Positions 1 through 7,550 of a stretch of DNA of 64,000 nt are shown here, in pieces. Made by a program: the position numbers and the translations under genes. How positions within the stretch are numbered: the stretch's first letter is position 1; each line of letters starts with the position of its first letter. The notes under the pieces were generated by a model. That model saw only the letters and a list, made by a program, of their open reading frames with translations. It searched no databases and was not told the origin of the DNA. The DNA is from Allobosea sp. LC85 (GTDB lineage: Bacteria > Pseudomonadota > Alphaproteobacteria > Rhizobiales > Beijerinckiaceae): positions 1 through 64,000 of the forward strand of contig NZ_JPKG01000040.1 in assembly GCF_000735605.1 (NCBI RefSeq), in the 5' to 3' direction.

Positions 1-109
1 ACCTCGCCATCGCGCTGCGCTTTGCAGATGCTTGTCGGCAATCAGCCAACGCGATCAGCCGCGGGCTCTATCATCCCGCGAGGAGAGCCTTTGCTTGACT
101 CCTACCGCC

Positions 110-142
110 CCAAAAGAGAAGCCCGACCAGATGGCCGGGCTC
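110..142 (-). terminator. Rho-independent terminator after the phasin gene
   Basis: Read on the minus strand, a GC-rich stem (arms 133-141 and 120-128, one mismatch, loop of four bases) is followed by the T-rich run TCTCTTTT. It lies about 65 bases past the phasin stop and is placed to end that transcript. No gene is visible between position 1 and this hairpin. Confidence 0.7.
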
Positions 143-205
143 CCGAAACTCAACTCAACCGCCTGGCATCGCGCCGCTGTGAGGCGGCGCGCATCAGGCC
201 AGGCG

Positions 206-556
206 TCACTTGGCGGTCGGGGTGACCTTGGCGACAATGCCTTCGAACGGCTTGTAGGCATCCTTGGCCAGCGCGCTGTAGAGCTCGCCCATCTTGGTCA
301 TCTGGGCAACGGCGCCCTCGAACGAGGTCTTGATGAAGTCGGCTTGGATCTCAAGCGCCTTGTCGAGCGTCTTGACGCCGGCCAGCTTCTCGATGGCGGC
401 AGTGCCGGCCTCGAAGGACTTCTTGGCATAGTCGGTGGTTTCGACGGCAATGGTCTGCACGCCCTTCGAGGTGACGCCGAAGGCCTTCAGGGCCGCATCA
501 ACGTTCTCTTTGGAAGCCTTCTGGATCGTCTCGAACTGCTGGATCATACTTCCCAC
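206..556 (-). CDS. Phasin family protein
   Basis: Small (116 aa) helical protein of the phasin type, which coats polyhydroxyalkanoate granules in the cytoplasm. The sequence is rich in Ala, Lys and Glu and almost free of Pro until the C terminus, and carries the family-like segments MIQQFE, DYAKKSFEAG and KTLDKALEIQ. The frame opens at a GTG (556) with AAGGAGG about 15 bases upstream; an in-frame ATG at 547 gives a product three residues shorter and is equally possible. It is a single-gene unit with its own promoter (651-679) and terminator (110-142). TGC-N3-GCA elements near the promoter suggest control by the PHA regulator PhaR, which is inference. Some phasin-like proteins have no PHA role. 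Confidence 0.88.
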   Translation of the reverse strand: MGSMIQQFETIQKASKENVDAALKAFGVTSKGVQTIAVETTDYAKKSFEAGTAAIEKLAGVKTLDKALEIQADFIKTSFEGAVAQMTKMGELYSALAKDAYKPFEGIVAKVTPTAK

Positions 557-650
557 AACGCGTTAGCGTTGCCTCCTTGCTGGCGAGCCCGTAGGCCCTG
601 TTTCCATGCCCCAAGGCCTGATGAAACTGTTCACCACCGGGGACTTCTGG

Positions 651-679
651 TATATTGTGCAGCGCAACATGAAAGTCAA
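651..679 (-). promoter_or_regulatory. Predicted promoter of the phasin gene with PhaR-like sites
   Basis: On the minus strand TTGACT (679-674) and AATATA (656-651) are separated by exactly 17 bases, a good housekeeping-type promoter about 95 bases before the gene. Two TGC-N3-GCA elements flank the -35 box, at 688-696 and 658-666. TGC-rich palindromic sites of this kind are known targets of the PHA regulator PhaR; the link here is inferred. Confidence 0.55.
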
Positions 680-878
680 GGCCGCGCTGCAATGCATCAA
701 ACGCTACGTAATATTATTCTGCCCGGAGCCCATCCGGGAGCGGGATCGCCTCACGATCTTTCGCCGTTTAACGGCTCCGTAACCGCATCGTCCTAACCTT
801 CCTAACTGTGTCCTTCGCGCCACGTCGCCAGACGCCGCGGAGACCGGGGAACAGTAGTACTGGGTTGAGGCGGGTTGC

Positions 879-2570
879 ATGAGTTCTGGTAGCGTTGGTT
901 CCCGACGCGTGCGCCTTCGCGCACTTGTCGGACTGATCGGTGTTGTCGCCGTCGCGCTCAGCGTGGCCGCGTCCCCTGCCGAGGCCGCACGCAAGAAGCG
1001 GCGCCATGTGGGTGGCGGCTACACGCCCCCTTATGCGGCGATGGTCGTCGACGTGAAGAGCGGTCGCACGCTGCACGCGAGCAATGAGGATGCCCCGCGC
1101 ATCCCCGCCTCCCTCACCAAGGTCATGACGCTCTATCTGCTGTTCGAGCAGCTCGAGCGCGGCCGCTTCAACATGAATTCCGAACTGACGGTCTCGTCCT
1201 ACGCGGCGCGTCAGGCGCCGTCCAAGATCGGCTTCGCACCCGGCGAGACGATCGAGGTGCGCGACGCGATCATGGCGCTGATCACCAAATCGGCCAATGA
1301 CGTCGCCATGGCGGTGGCCGAGAATGTCGGTGGCTCCGAGGACGAGTTCGCGCGGATGATGACGGCGCGCGCTCGCTCGCTCGGCATGAGCCGGACCAGC
1401 TTCTACAATCCGCATGGCTTGCCGCATAATCCACCGAACCTGACGACGGCGCGCGACCTCACCATTCTCGCCCGCGCGATCCAGGAACGCTTCCCGCGCT
1501 ATTACCCGATGTTCTCGACCCGTGTGTTCAACTATGCGGGCGGCGCCTATCGCAACCACAACAAGCTGCTCGGCCGTGTCGAGGGCGTGGACGGCATCAA
1601 GACCGGCTACACCAACGCCTCGGGCTTCAACCTGATGACCTCGGCCAAGTCGGACGGCCGCCAGATCGTCTCGGTCGTGCTCGGCGGCCGCTCCGGCGCC
1701 AGCCGCGACAAGATCATGGCCGATCTGGTCGTGGCCAACCTGCCGCGCGCCGCGACCGGCGGACGGTCCGCGCCGATGGTCGCCGAGGCCGAGCCGGTGC
1801 AGGAGCGTCCGCGTCAGGCGACCCAGGTCGCCGCCGCTCCCGTCCAGCATGTCGCCGCCAGCGAGCCCGCGCCGATGCCGGTGCCGCGCCCGCGCGTCGA
1901 GAGCGAACCGGAAATTCCGGCGGCTGCCCGCGCCTATGCCGCGGCCACCACGACACCGATCGCGCCGCCGCGCCCGATCAACCTCGGCGCCCAGCCGCTG
2001 CCGATCTCCGGCATGCGTCCCGTCACCGCGACGACGACGCCTTCGGCCATGCGCTGGTCGATCGGCGCCCCGCCCGTTGACGGCAAGGTCCTGCGCCCGC
2101 CGGCGAATGTCGATGTCACCTCGTCGATCGCGAAGGTCGCCGAGCCTGAGGAAAAGCCGGTCGCTCGGACGCCTGAACCCGCCAAGGTCGAACTGCGCCA
2201 GCCTGAAGTCGCCCCGGCGATCGCCCAGCCAAAGGCCTCCTCTGCCGGCACCACCACGCTCGCCAAGGCCCAGGACAACAGCAAGGCCAGCGATGCGCGC
2301 AGCGGCGCCACCGCGATCCCGTCCGGCAAATGGGTGATCCAGCTCGGCGCCACCGATGACGAGGCCAAGGCCAAGGATATCCTGGCCAAGGCCCGCGCCA
2401 AGGCTGCCGGCCCGCTCGCCGAGGCGTCCCCCTTCACCGAGAAGGTCGAGAAGGGCGGCACCACGCTCTTCCGCGCCCGCTTCGCCGGCTTCGAGGATCC
2501 GAAGGACGCTCAGAATGCCTGCGCCAAGCTCAAGCGCGACGGCTTCTCCTGCTTCGCCACCCGCGGCTGA
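879..2570 (+). CDS. D-alanyl-D-alanine carboxypeptidase (S11 family) with C-terminal SPOR domain
   Basis: Penicillin-binding-type serine peptidase that trims the terminal D-Ala of peptidoglycan stem peptides in the periplasm. A signal peptide is visible (hydrophobic residues 14-31, cleavage near Ala36). All three active-site motifs are present: SLTK at residues 78-81, SAN at 138-140 and KTG at 241-243. Residues about 290-475 are a Pro/Ala-rich linker, and the last 75 residues form a SPOR domain, which in other proteins binds denuded septal glycan, so a role at the division site is likely. The length of 563 aa is usual for the alphaproteobacterial form with a SPOR tail and longer than the basic enzyme. 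It is transcribed alone and converges on the J-protein gene 45 bases downstream. Confidence 0.95.
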   Translation: MSSGSVGSRRVRLRALVGLIGVVAVALSVAASPAEAARKKRRHVGGGYTPPYAAMVVDVKSGRTLHASNEDAPRIPASLTKVMTLYLLFEQLERGRFNMNSELTVSSYAARQAPSKIGFAPGETIEVRDAIMALITKSANDVAMAVAENVGGSEDEFARMMTARARSLGMSRTSFYNPHGLPHNPPNLTTARDLTILARAIQERFPRYYPMFSTRVFNYAGGAYRNHNKLLGRVEGVDGIKTGYTNASGFNLMTSAKSDGRQIVSVVLGGRSGASRDKIMADLVVANLPRAATGGRSAPMVAEAEPVQERPRQATQVAAAPVQHVAASEPAPMPVPRPRVESEPEIPAAARAYAAATTTPIAPPRPINLGAQPLPISGMRPVTATTTPSAMRWSIGAPPVDGKVLRPPANVDVTSSIAKVAEPEEKPVARTPEPAKVELRQPEVAPAIAQPKASSAGTTTLAKAQDNSKASDARSGATAIPSGKWVIQLGATDDEAKAKDILAKARAKAAGPLAEASPFTEKVEKGGTTLFRARFAGFEDPKDAQNACAKLKRDGFSCFATRG

Positions 2571-2615
2571 ACGAACTGGGAAAGGACCTCAGCCATGTCG
2601 TTCCAGCCCGGAATC

Positions 2616-3329
2616 TCACTTCAGCAGAGCATCCTTGGCCTGATTGACGCGAGCAGCAAGCCCGCTGGTGCCTCCGGCATCCGGGTGGATCCGCTTCATC
2701 AGGGCTCGATGGGCCTCGCGGACCGCCTCCTCGCCCGCCCCAGGCTGAAGCCCCAGGATCTCGTAGGCCTCCTGCTGCGTCATCGCGCCCGGGCGCGCCG
2801 CGCCGTCCTGCCCCGCGTCGCGGTGACCATCAGCGTGTTCACGCCAGCCGGGCGTCCGGCGGTCGAGATAAGCCTCTAGCAACCGCGCTCCCTCCAGGTC
2901 CTGCGCCAGGCAGTCCCGCATCAGACGGGCGATCTCGTCGAGGCTCAAGGCATCGAGATCGCGACCGGCGAAGGCGCCGGCTTTGACCTTACCGGTCATG
3001 CCGCCACTGTCATGGTCGAGTTCCATCTCGAGCAGTGTCGACGAGACGCGCGAGCGCGCGCCCGGTGTCTCCCGGGAGCCGCCGCTCCAGGGAAAGCGCA
3101 TTCCGCCCGGCCCATAGGCGCTCCAGCCGAGGAGCCAGGCCCCGATACCGCCGACGAAGATCGCCATGTCTAGCCGGCCGCGCAGCATCATGAGAGCGGC
3201 GACGCCGAGCGAAAGAACGCCCCCCAGGGTTTTCAGAGCCTTCGCCAGCAGCTGCGGATTGGCCCCGGTGAAAAGCTTGGAAATCCACCAGATCAGAATC
3301 AGGACGGCGATCCCGTAAAGCAGCGTCAC
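2616..3329 (-). CDS. Membrane-anchored DnaJ-domain protein, Tim14/Pam18-like
   Basis: Predicted 237 aa co-chaperone. The N-terminal 70 residues hold two or three membrane segments (start VTLLYGIAVLILIWW, then GVLSLGVAALMML and IFVGGIGAWLLGW). The last 55 residues are a J domain with the HPD motif that stimulates Hsp70 (DnaK) ATPase. A membrane anchor followed by a C-terminal J domain is the layout of mitochondrial Tim14/Pam18 and its alphaproteobacterial relatives. The chosen GTG start (3329) overlaps the stop of the upstream VWA-like gene as GTGA, so translation is probably coupled. The reading frame stays open further upstream, but there it runs inside the other gene. The client process is unknown. 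Confidence 0.85.
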   Translation of the reverse strand: MTLLYGIAVLILIWWISKLFTGANPQLLAKALKTLGGVLSLGVAALMMLRGRLDMAIFVGGIGAWLLGWSAYGPGGMRFPWSGGSRETPGARSRVSSTLLEMELDHDSGGMTGKVKAGAFAGRDLDALSLDEIARLMRDCLAQDLEGARLLEAYLDRRTPGWREHADGHRDAGQDGAARPGAMTQQEAYEILGLQPGAGEEAVREAHRALMKRIHPDAGGTSGLAARVNQAKDALLK

Positions 3330-4078
3330 CGACGGCCTCCATCCATGGCGGCGATCAAGCCCTTCACTGCAGGGCTCGCGCCGGCGAGCTTCAGCATCGC
3401 TTCGCGCCCACCGCTGGCATAGGCGGCCGCACCGCGCAGCAGATCGAGCAGCGAGCCCGGTGCATTCGCGTCGAAACGCGCATATGCGCCGCCGGTCAGC
3501 CGCGCGATGGTGGCGAACGCAGCGCTTGCCGCCGGATCGACCCCTTCCTGGAACATGAAACCGCGAATGCCACGCAGCCCGAGTTCGCCGGCAAGAGCGG
3601 CAAGCGTGTCGACATCTTCCTCCATCGCATCGCCAACGAAGACGAAGGCGCGCACCGGCACGGCCTTTGCCTCGTCGCGAACGTGCTTGAGGACGCGGGA
3701 GATCTGCGTCTGCCCGCCTTCGCAGGCAATTTTCGTCATCAGCCCGGTCAGGCGGCGCGGCTCGCCAATCCAGCTCGAGGCGCGGCATTCGGCAAAGCCG
3801 CGGAAATAGACAAGTTGCACGGCGAGCCCGCCGGAACCGGCGGCGACCTCGAACATCCTTGCCTGGAGCGAGCAGGCCAAGTCCCAGGTCGGCTGGCGGC
3901 TCATCGTGGCATCGAGCGCGAAAACGAGCCGGCCGGCCTGCCCGGTCGCGAGCGGCGCGAGCTGCTTGGCCGCGCCGAGGAATTTGTCGATCTCGCCGGG
4001 CGCGGAACGGCCGGCCTGTGGCGCACTGGGCGAAACGCCCGCCGCCTTGCCTACCGCCTTGTCAGTCTCTCGCGTCAT
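3326..4078 (-). CDS. VWA-domain-like protein (hypothetical)
   Basis: A 250 aa cytoplasmic protein with a von Willebrand A-like core from about residue 50 (LVFALDATMS, a MIDAS-like D-x-T-x-S at 56-60) to residue 215 (VFVGDAMEED, then GIRGFMFQEG). No signal peptide or membrane segment is seen. The ATG start at 4078 is preferred because the open frame upstream runs antisense to panC. It overlaps the downstream J-protein gene by GTGA, and the two are probably one two-gene operon, divergent from panC across a 102-base gap. A substrate-adaptor role with the J-protein is speculative; conserved proteins of this kind in alphaproteobacteria have no assigned function. Confidence 0.78.
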   Translation of the reverse strand: MTRETDKAVGKAAGVSPSAPQAGRSAPGEIDKFLGAAKQLAPLATGQAGRLVFALDATMSRQPTWDLACSLQARMFEVAAGSGGLAVQLVYFRGFAECRASSWIGEPRRLTGLMTKIACEGGQTQISRVLKHVRDEAKAVPVRAFVFVGDAMEEDVDTLAALAGELGLRGIRGFMFQEGVDPAASAAFATIARLTGGAYARFDANAPGSLLDLLRGAAAYASGGREAMLKLAGASPAVKGLIAAMDGGRR

Positions 4079-4180
4079 CAGGGTCCCAGGCGCATCAGGC
4101 TGCCAAACTCGAATCCAAACCTGATATTGGCCATCGCCCCGGCATTTGCTACCCGTCTCCGGCCGATGGAGAAAGAACCG

Positions 4181-5029
4181 ATGACGCAGGTAGCAGTGGT
4201 GGAGACGGTCCGGGACCTGCGCCGGGCGGTAGCGGGCTGGCACGCAGCAGGCGAAAGGGTCGCCCTGGTGCCGACTATGGGCGCCCTGCACGAGGGCCAT
4301 ATCGCGCTGGTGAAACTGGCCCAGCAGCATGCGCGGCGTGTTGTGGTCTCGATCTTCGTCAATCCGACGCAGTTCGCCCCGCACGAGGATTTCAAGAAAT
4401 ATCCCCGCACGTTCGACAATGACCGCAGCCTGCTGGAAACGGCGCAGGCGGACGCGATCTTCTTCCCCTCGGTCGAGGAGATGTACCCACCGGGCTTTGC
4501 CAGCCGCGTGCTGCTGCTCGGGCCCGCCGCCGTCGGCCTCGACGACCGCTTCCGCCCGACGCATTTCGAAGGTGTCGCAACAATTTGCTGCAAGCTGTTC
4601 ACGCAGAGTCGGGCTGATTGCGCCGTCTTCGGCGAGAAGGACTACCAGCAGCTCAAGGTGGTGACGCGGATGGCGGCAGATCTCGATCTCGGCATCGAGA
4701 TCATCCCGGCACCGACCCATCGCGAACCGGACGGCCTCGCGATGTCCTCACGCAATCGCTACCTTTCGCCCGAGGAACGCGCGCTGGCGCCCCTGCTCCA
4801 CCGTGTCATGCAGAACCTTGCCATGCGCATCCGCAACGAGGACCCGCTCTTCCAGGCGGTTGGCGAGGCACAAAGCGAAATCATCACGGCTGGATTCGAG
4901 CTCGACTATCTCGAGGCCCGCCACGCCGAGACGCTGGCGCCCGTCACCGGACTGGCCGACGGCCCGATCAGGCTGCTGGTGGCGGCGCGCCTCGGCGGAA
5001 CGAGGCTGATCGACAATATTTCCGTGTGA
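4181..5029 (+). CDS. panC: Pantothenate synthetase
   Basis: Condenses pantoate with beta-alanine using ATP (through a pantoyl-adenylate) to make pantothenate, the precursor of coenzyme A, in the cytoplasm. The nucleotidyltransferase signatures are present: PTMGALHEGH at residues 31-40 and MSSRN at 188-192, with GEKDYQQL between. The length of 282 aa matches the family. The ATG at 4181 is chosen because GGAGAAAG lies at good spacing upstream; an in-frame ATG at 4166 would add five residues. PanB is not adjacent. The gene is divergent from the VWA/J-protein pair and convergent with the DUF1489 gene. Confidence 0.97.
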   Translation: MTQVAVVETVRDLRRAVAGWHAAGERVALVPTMGALHEGHIALVKLAQQHARRVVVSIFVNPTQFAPHEDFKKYPRTFDNDRSLLETAQADAIFFPSVEEMYPPGFASRVLLLGPAAVGLDDRFRPTHFEGVATICCKLFTQSRADCAVFGEKDYQQLKVVTRMAADLDLGIEIIPAPTHREPDGLAMSSRNRYLSPEERALAPLLHRVMQNLAMRIRNEDPLFQAVGEAQSEIITAGFELDYLEARHAETLAPVTGLADGPIRLLVAARLGGTRLIDNISV

Positions 5030-5213
5030 GGGGTTAGCTCAGGATCCGCGCTCGCGGGACGCGATCCAACCCGCGTTCCCTTTAGGAACGAACTCGGGCA
5101 TCAAGCTTGCCGTTCGTGGGATCGACGCCCGGGCTCTGGCGTGCGGCGGAAGACCACCGCGCGAGATACGTCGGCTGTCCGGATGAAAGCTGGCTCGGCC
5201 ATAGAGTACGGGG

Positions 5214-5651
5214 CTAAAGCAGCCCCAGCCCAGCCAGTTCGCGCCGCATCTCCTCAGGCATTTCGGCGAGGTCGCCGCCATGCTGGCCGATGTCGCGCGG
5301 GGCGTCCTTGGGCTGCAGGTAGCGCCAGCCCTGGAAGGGGCGGAACGGCCGTGGTTCGACCGGGATCACCACCGGCTCCATCACCAGATGGCAGCGCCCG
5401 ATGCCCTCGCCATCAGTGAAAGGCCGGATATCTGTCAGTCGCTGGCGCGCCGAGATCTGCCCCTTGATCACCCAATAGAGCGAACCACCATCCACGATCT
5501 CCTCGACGCGCTTCGGCACCATACGGGTGGTATGGGTCTGTTCCTCCGGCCGGCCGAGCCGGCGCATCAGCGCCATCTGTTCCTCGACCCATTCCTCGAG
5601 ATCGCGGATGGATTCGGCGCCGACGCAGAGTTTGAGCAGATGCAAGGCCAT
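5214..5651 (-). CDS. DUF1489 family protein
   Basis: A 145 aa soluble protein starting MALHLLKLCVGAESIRDLEE, with the typical family blocks TTRMVPKRVEEIVDGGSLYW, VIKGQISARQ and FRPFQGWRYL. The family is widespread in alphaproteobacteria and has no established function. It has no signal peptide or membrane segment. The ATG at 5651 gives the expected length. It is a single gene, convergent with panC. Confidence 0.88.
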   Translation of the reverse strand: MALHLLKLCVGAESIRDLEEWVEEQMALMRRLGRPEEQTHTTRMVPKRVEEIVDGGSLYWVIKGQISARQRLTDIRPFTDGEGIGRCHLVMEPVVIPVEPRPFRPFQGWRYLQPKDAPRDIGQHGGDLAEMPEEMRRELAGLGLL

Positions 5652-5818
5652 GGGCGCACATTAATCCCCGCCGGCGAACCGGGCCAGCGTTGCCGGAGTT
5701 TCTCCACAGAGGCGGAATCGCCCACTCTCAGCCGTGTCCAGGCTCAGCTTGCGCTAGCCCGGGATGACGACGGCCGAGAGACGCGATACCTCACTAACAG
5801 GAGAAGGAGACCCAGAAC

Positions 5819-6601
5819 ATGCGCGGACTTGCTGGCAAGGCCATTCTCGTCACCGGAAGCACATCGGGCATCGGCTATGCGATGGCGGAGCGACTCGTCG
5901 CCGACGGCGCCCAGGTCCTGGTTCATGGCCATGATGAGGAGCACGTTGCTGCGGCCTGCGCTAAGCTCGGAGCCTCCACGCAGGGCGCGACCGGCGACCT
6001 CGCCGAACCCGCGACCGCCCAAGTGCTCGTCGATGCCACCGTCCGGGCCTTTGGCCGCATCGACGGGCTGGTCAACAACGCCGGCATCTATCCGCGCGGC
6101 ATCATCGGCGAGACCACGGCCGCCTTCTTCGACCATGTCTTCGCGATCAACACCCGTGCCCCGCTTCTATGCGCCGAGGCGGCCATCGCCGCATTCCGCC
6201 TGCAGAAATCCGGAGGCGCCATTGTCACGGTCGGTTCGATCAACGCGCTCTGCGGCCAGAGTGATCTGACGGTCTATTCCATGTCGAAGGGCGCGCTGAC
6301 GACGATGACCCGCAATCTCGCCGATGCGCTCGGGCAGGAACGCATCCGGGTCAACGCCCTGAATGTCGGCTGGACCTTCACCGCGAACGAGGACGCGACC
6401 CAGCAGCGCGAAGGGCGCGAGCCGGGCTGGCAGAACCATGTTTCGCCGATCTTCGCCCCGACCGGCCGGATCATGCAGCCCGACGAGATCGCCGCCCACA
6501 CCGCCTTCTGGCTCTCCGATGACAGCGCGCCGGTCTCGGGCCAGATCTACGAGGTCGAGCAATATCCGCTGATCGGCCGCAATCGAACGCAGACCACCTG
6601 A
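5819..6601 (+). CDS. Short-chain dehydrogenase/reductase (SDR)
   Basis: NAD(P)-dependent oxidoreductase of the classical SDR type, 260 aa. It has the cofactor-binding glycine motif TGSTSGIG at residues 12-19, NNAG, a catalytic Ser in TVGSIN, and YSMSK as the Tyr-Lys pair. A C-terminal GQIYEVEQ segment replaces the usual G-G-x-x-x-x-D-G. A strong AGGAGAAGGAG precedes the ATG. Only six bases separate it from the kinase-like pseudogene downstream, so the two were one operon. The substrate cannot be told from sequence; sugar or polyol derivatives are plausible for relatives with this C terminus. Confidence 0.9.
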   Translation: MRGLAGKAILVTGSTSGIGYAMAERLVADGAQVLVHGHDEEHVAAACAKLGASTQGATGDLAEPATAQVLVDATVRAFGRIDGLVNNAGIYPRGIIGETTAAFFDHVFAINTRAPLLCAEAAIAAFRLQKSGGAIVTVGSINALCGQSDLTVYSMSKGALTTMTRNLADALGQERIRVNALNVGWTFTANEDATQQREGREPGWQNHVSPIFAPTGRIMQPDEIAAHTAFWLSDDSAPVSGQIYEVEQYPLIGRNRTQTT

Positions 6602-6607
6602 GACCCC

Positions 6608-7444
6608 ATGCCGGCCTATGACTTCGCCGCCCATCTCGCACGCTGGGGCCTGGAGCCGGATGGTGCCCCGATCGTCACCCATAGCAGCCACCTCCTCCCC
6701 GTCAGGCATGACGGCGCGCCGACCATGCTGAAGCTGCCGGAGGTGCCGGACGAGCGCCTCGGCTACCTGCCGCTGGAATACTGGGCTGGCGAGGGTGCGG
6801 CGCGCCTGCTCGCCCGCAGTCCCACCGGCGACGCCATGCTGCTCGAACGCGCGACCGGCCGGCGTTCACTTTCCGCCATGGCTCGCAGCGGCGCCGATAC
6901 CGATGATGAGGCGACGGCGATCCTGTGCGAGGCGATCGCAGCATTGCACAAGCCGCGCGGCCCGGCGCCGGCCGGCCTCATCCCGCTCGAAACCTGGTTT
7001 GCCGACCTGTTTCCAATGGCGGCGCAGAGGGGAGGCATCCTGGCGCACTCTGCCGCGGCTGCGACAGAACTACTGGCGGCGCAGCACGAGATCGTGCCGT
7101 TGCATGCCGATCTCCACCACGACAACGTGCTCGATTTCGAGACGCGCGGCTGGCTCGCCATCGACCCGAAATGCGTCATCGGCGACCGAGCCTTCGAGTA
7201 CACGATCCTGTTCTGCGATCCCGATCTCGCCGACCCCGATCCGCCGGTCGCCATCGTCCCGGGCTACTTCGAGCGTCGGCTGGAGATCGTTCTGGAGAAA
7301 TCGGGGCTGGAACGCCGCCGACTACTCCGCTAGATCCTGGCCTGGTGCGGGTTGTCGGCCGCCTGGTTTCTCGGCGACGACGATCCGGCAGAGATCAATT
7401 TCGCCATCGCGGAGAGGGCTGCAGCGCTCCTCGGTGAAACCTAG
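6608..7444 (+). pseudogene. Aminoglycoside (streptomycin 6-) phosphotransferase-like gene interrupted by an in-frame TAG
   Basis: The reading frame codes for an APH(6)/StrB-like antibiotic kinase: PLHADLHHDNVL is the catalytic loop (H-x-D-x-x-x-x-N) and AIDPK the metal-binding Asp. It stops at a TAG at 7331-7333, but the same frame continues for 36 codons (ILAWCGLSAAWFL then FAIAERAAALL) to a second TAG at 7442-7444. That continuation is the normal C-terminal helix pair of the family, so a single base change has split a gene of about 278 codons. The 241 aa product may be unstable or partly active. Amber suppression or a sequencing error would restore it. It follows the SDR gene closely. Relatives act on streptomycin or other hydroxylated metabolites. 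Confidence 0.8.
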
Positions 7445-7550
7445 AGCCGGGCAGGTTCTCGGCTGACGCTACGCCATCCCGTTGGAGCGCAGCAGCGGGA
7501 TCAACGATAGCAGGTCAGCAACGCTGGGATGAGCGAAGTCAGCTCGAGCT

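Noticed and set aside
4166-4180. Upstream ATG as panC start (five extra residues)
   Set aside because: The good ribosome site GGAGAAAG lies between the two ATGs and fits only the one at 4181.
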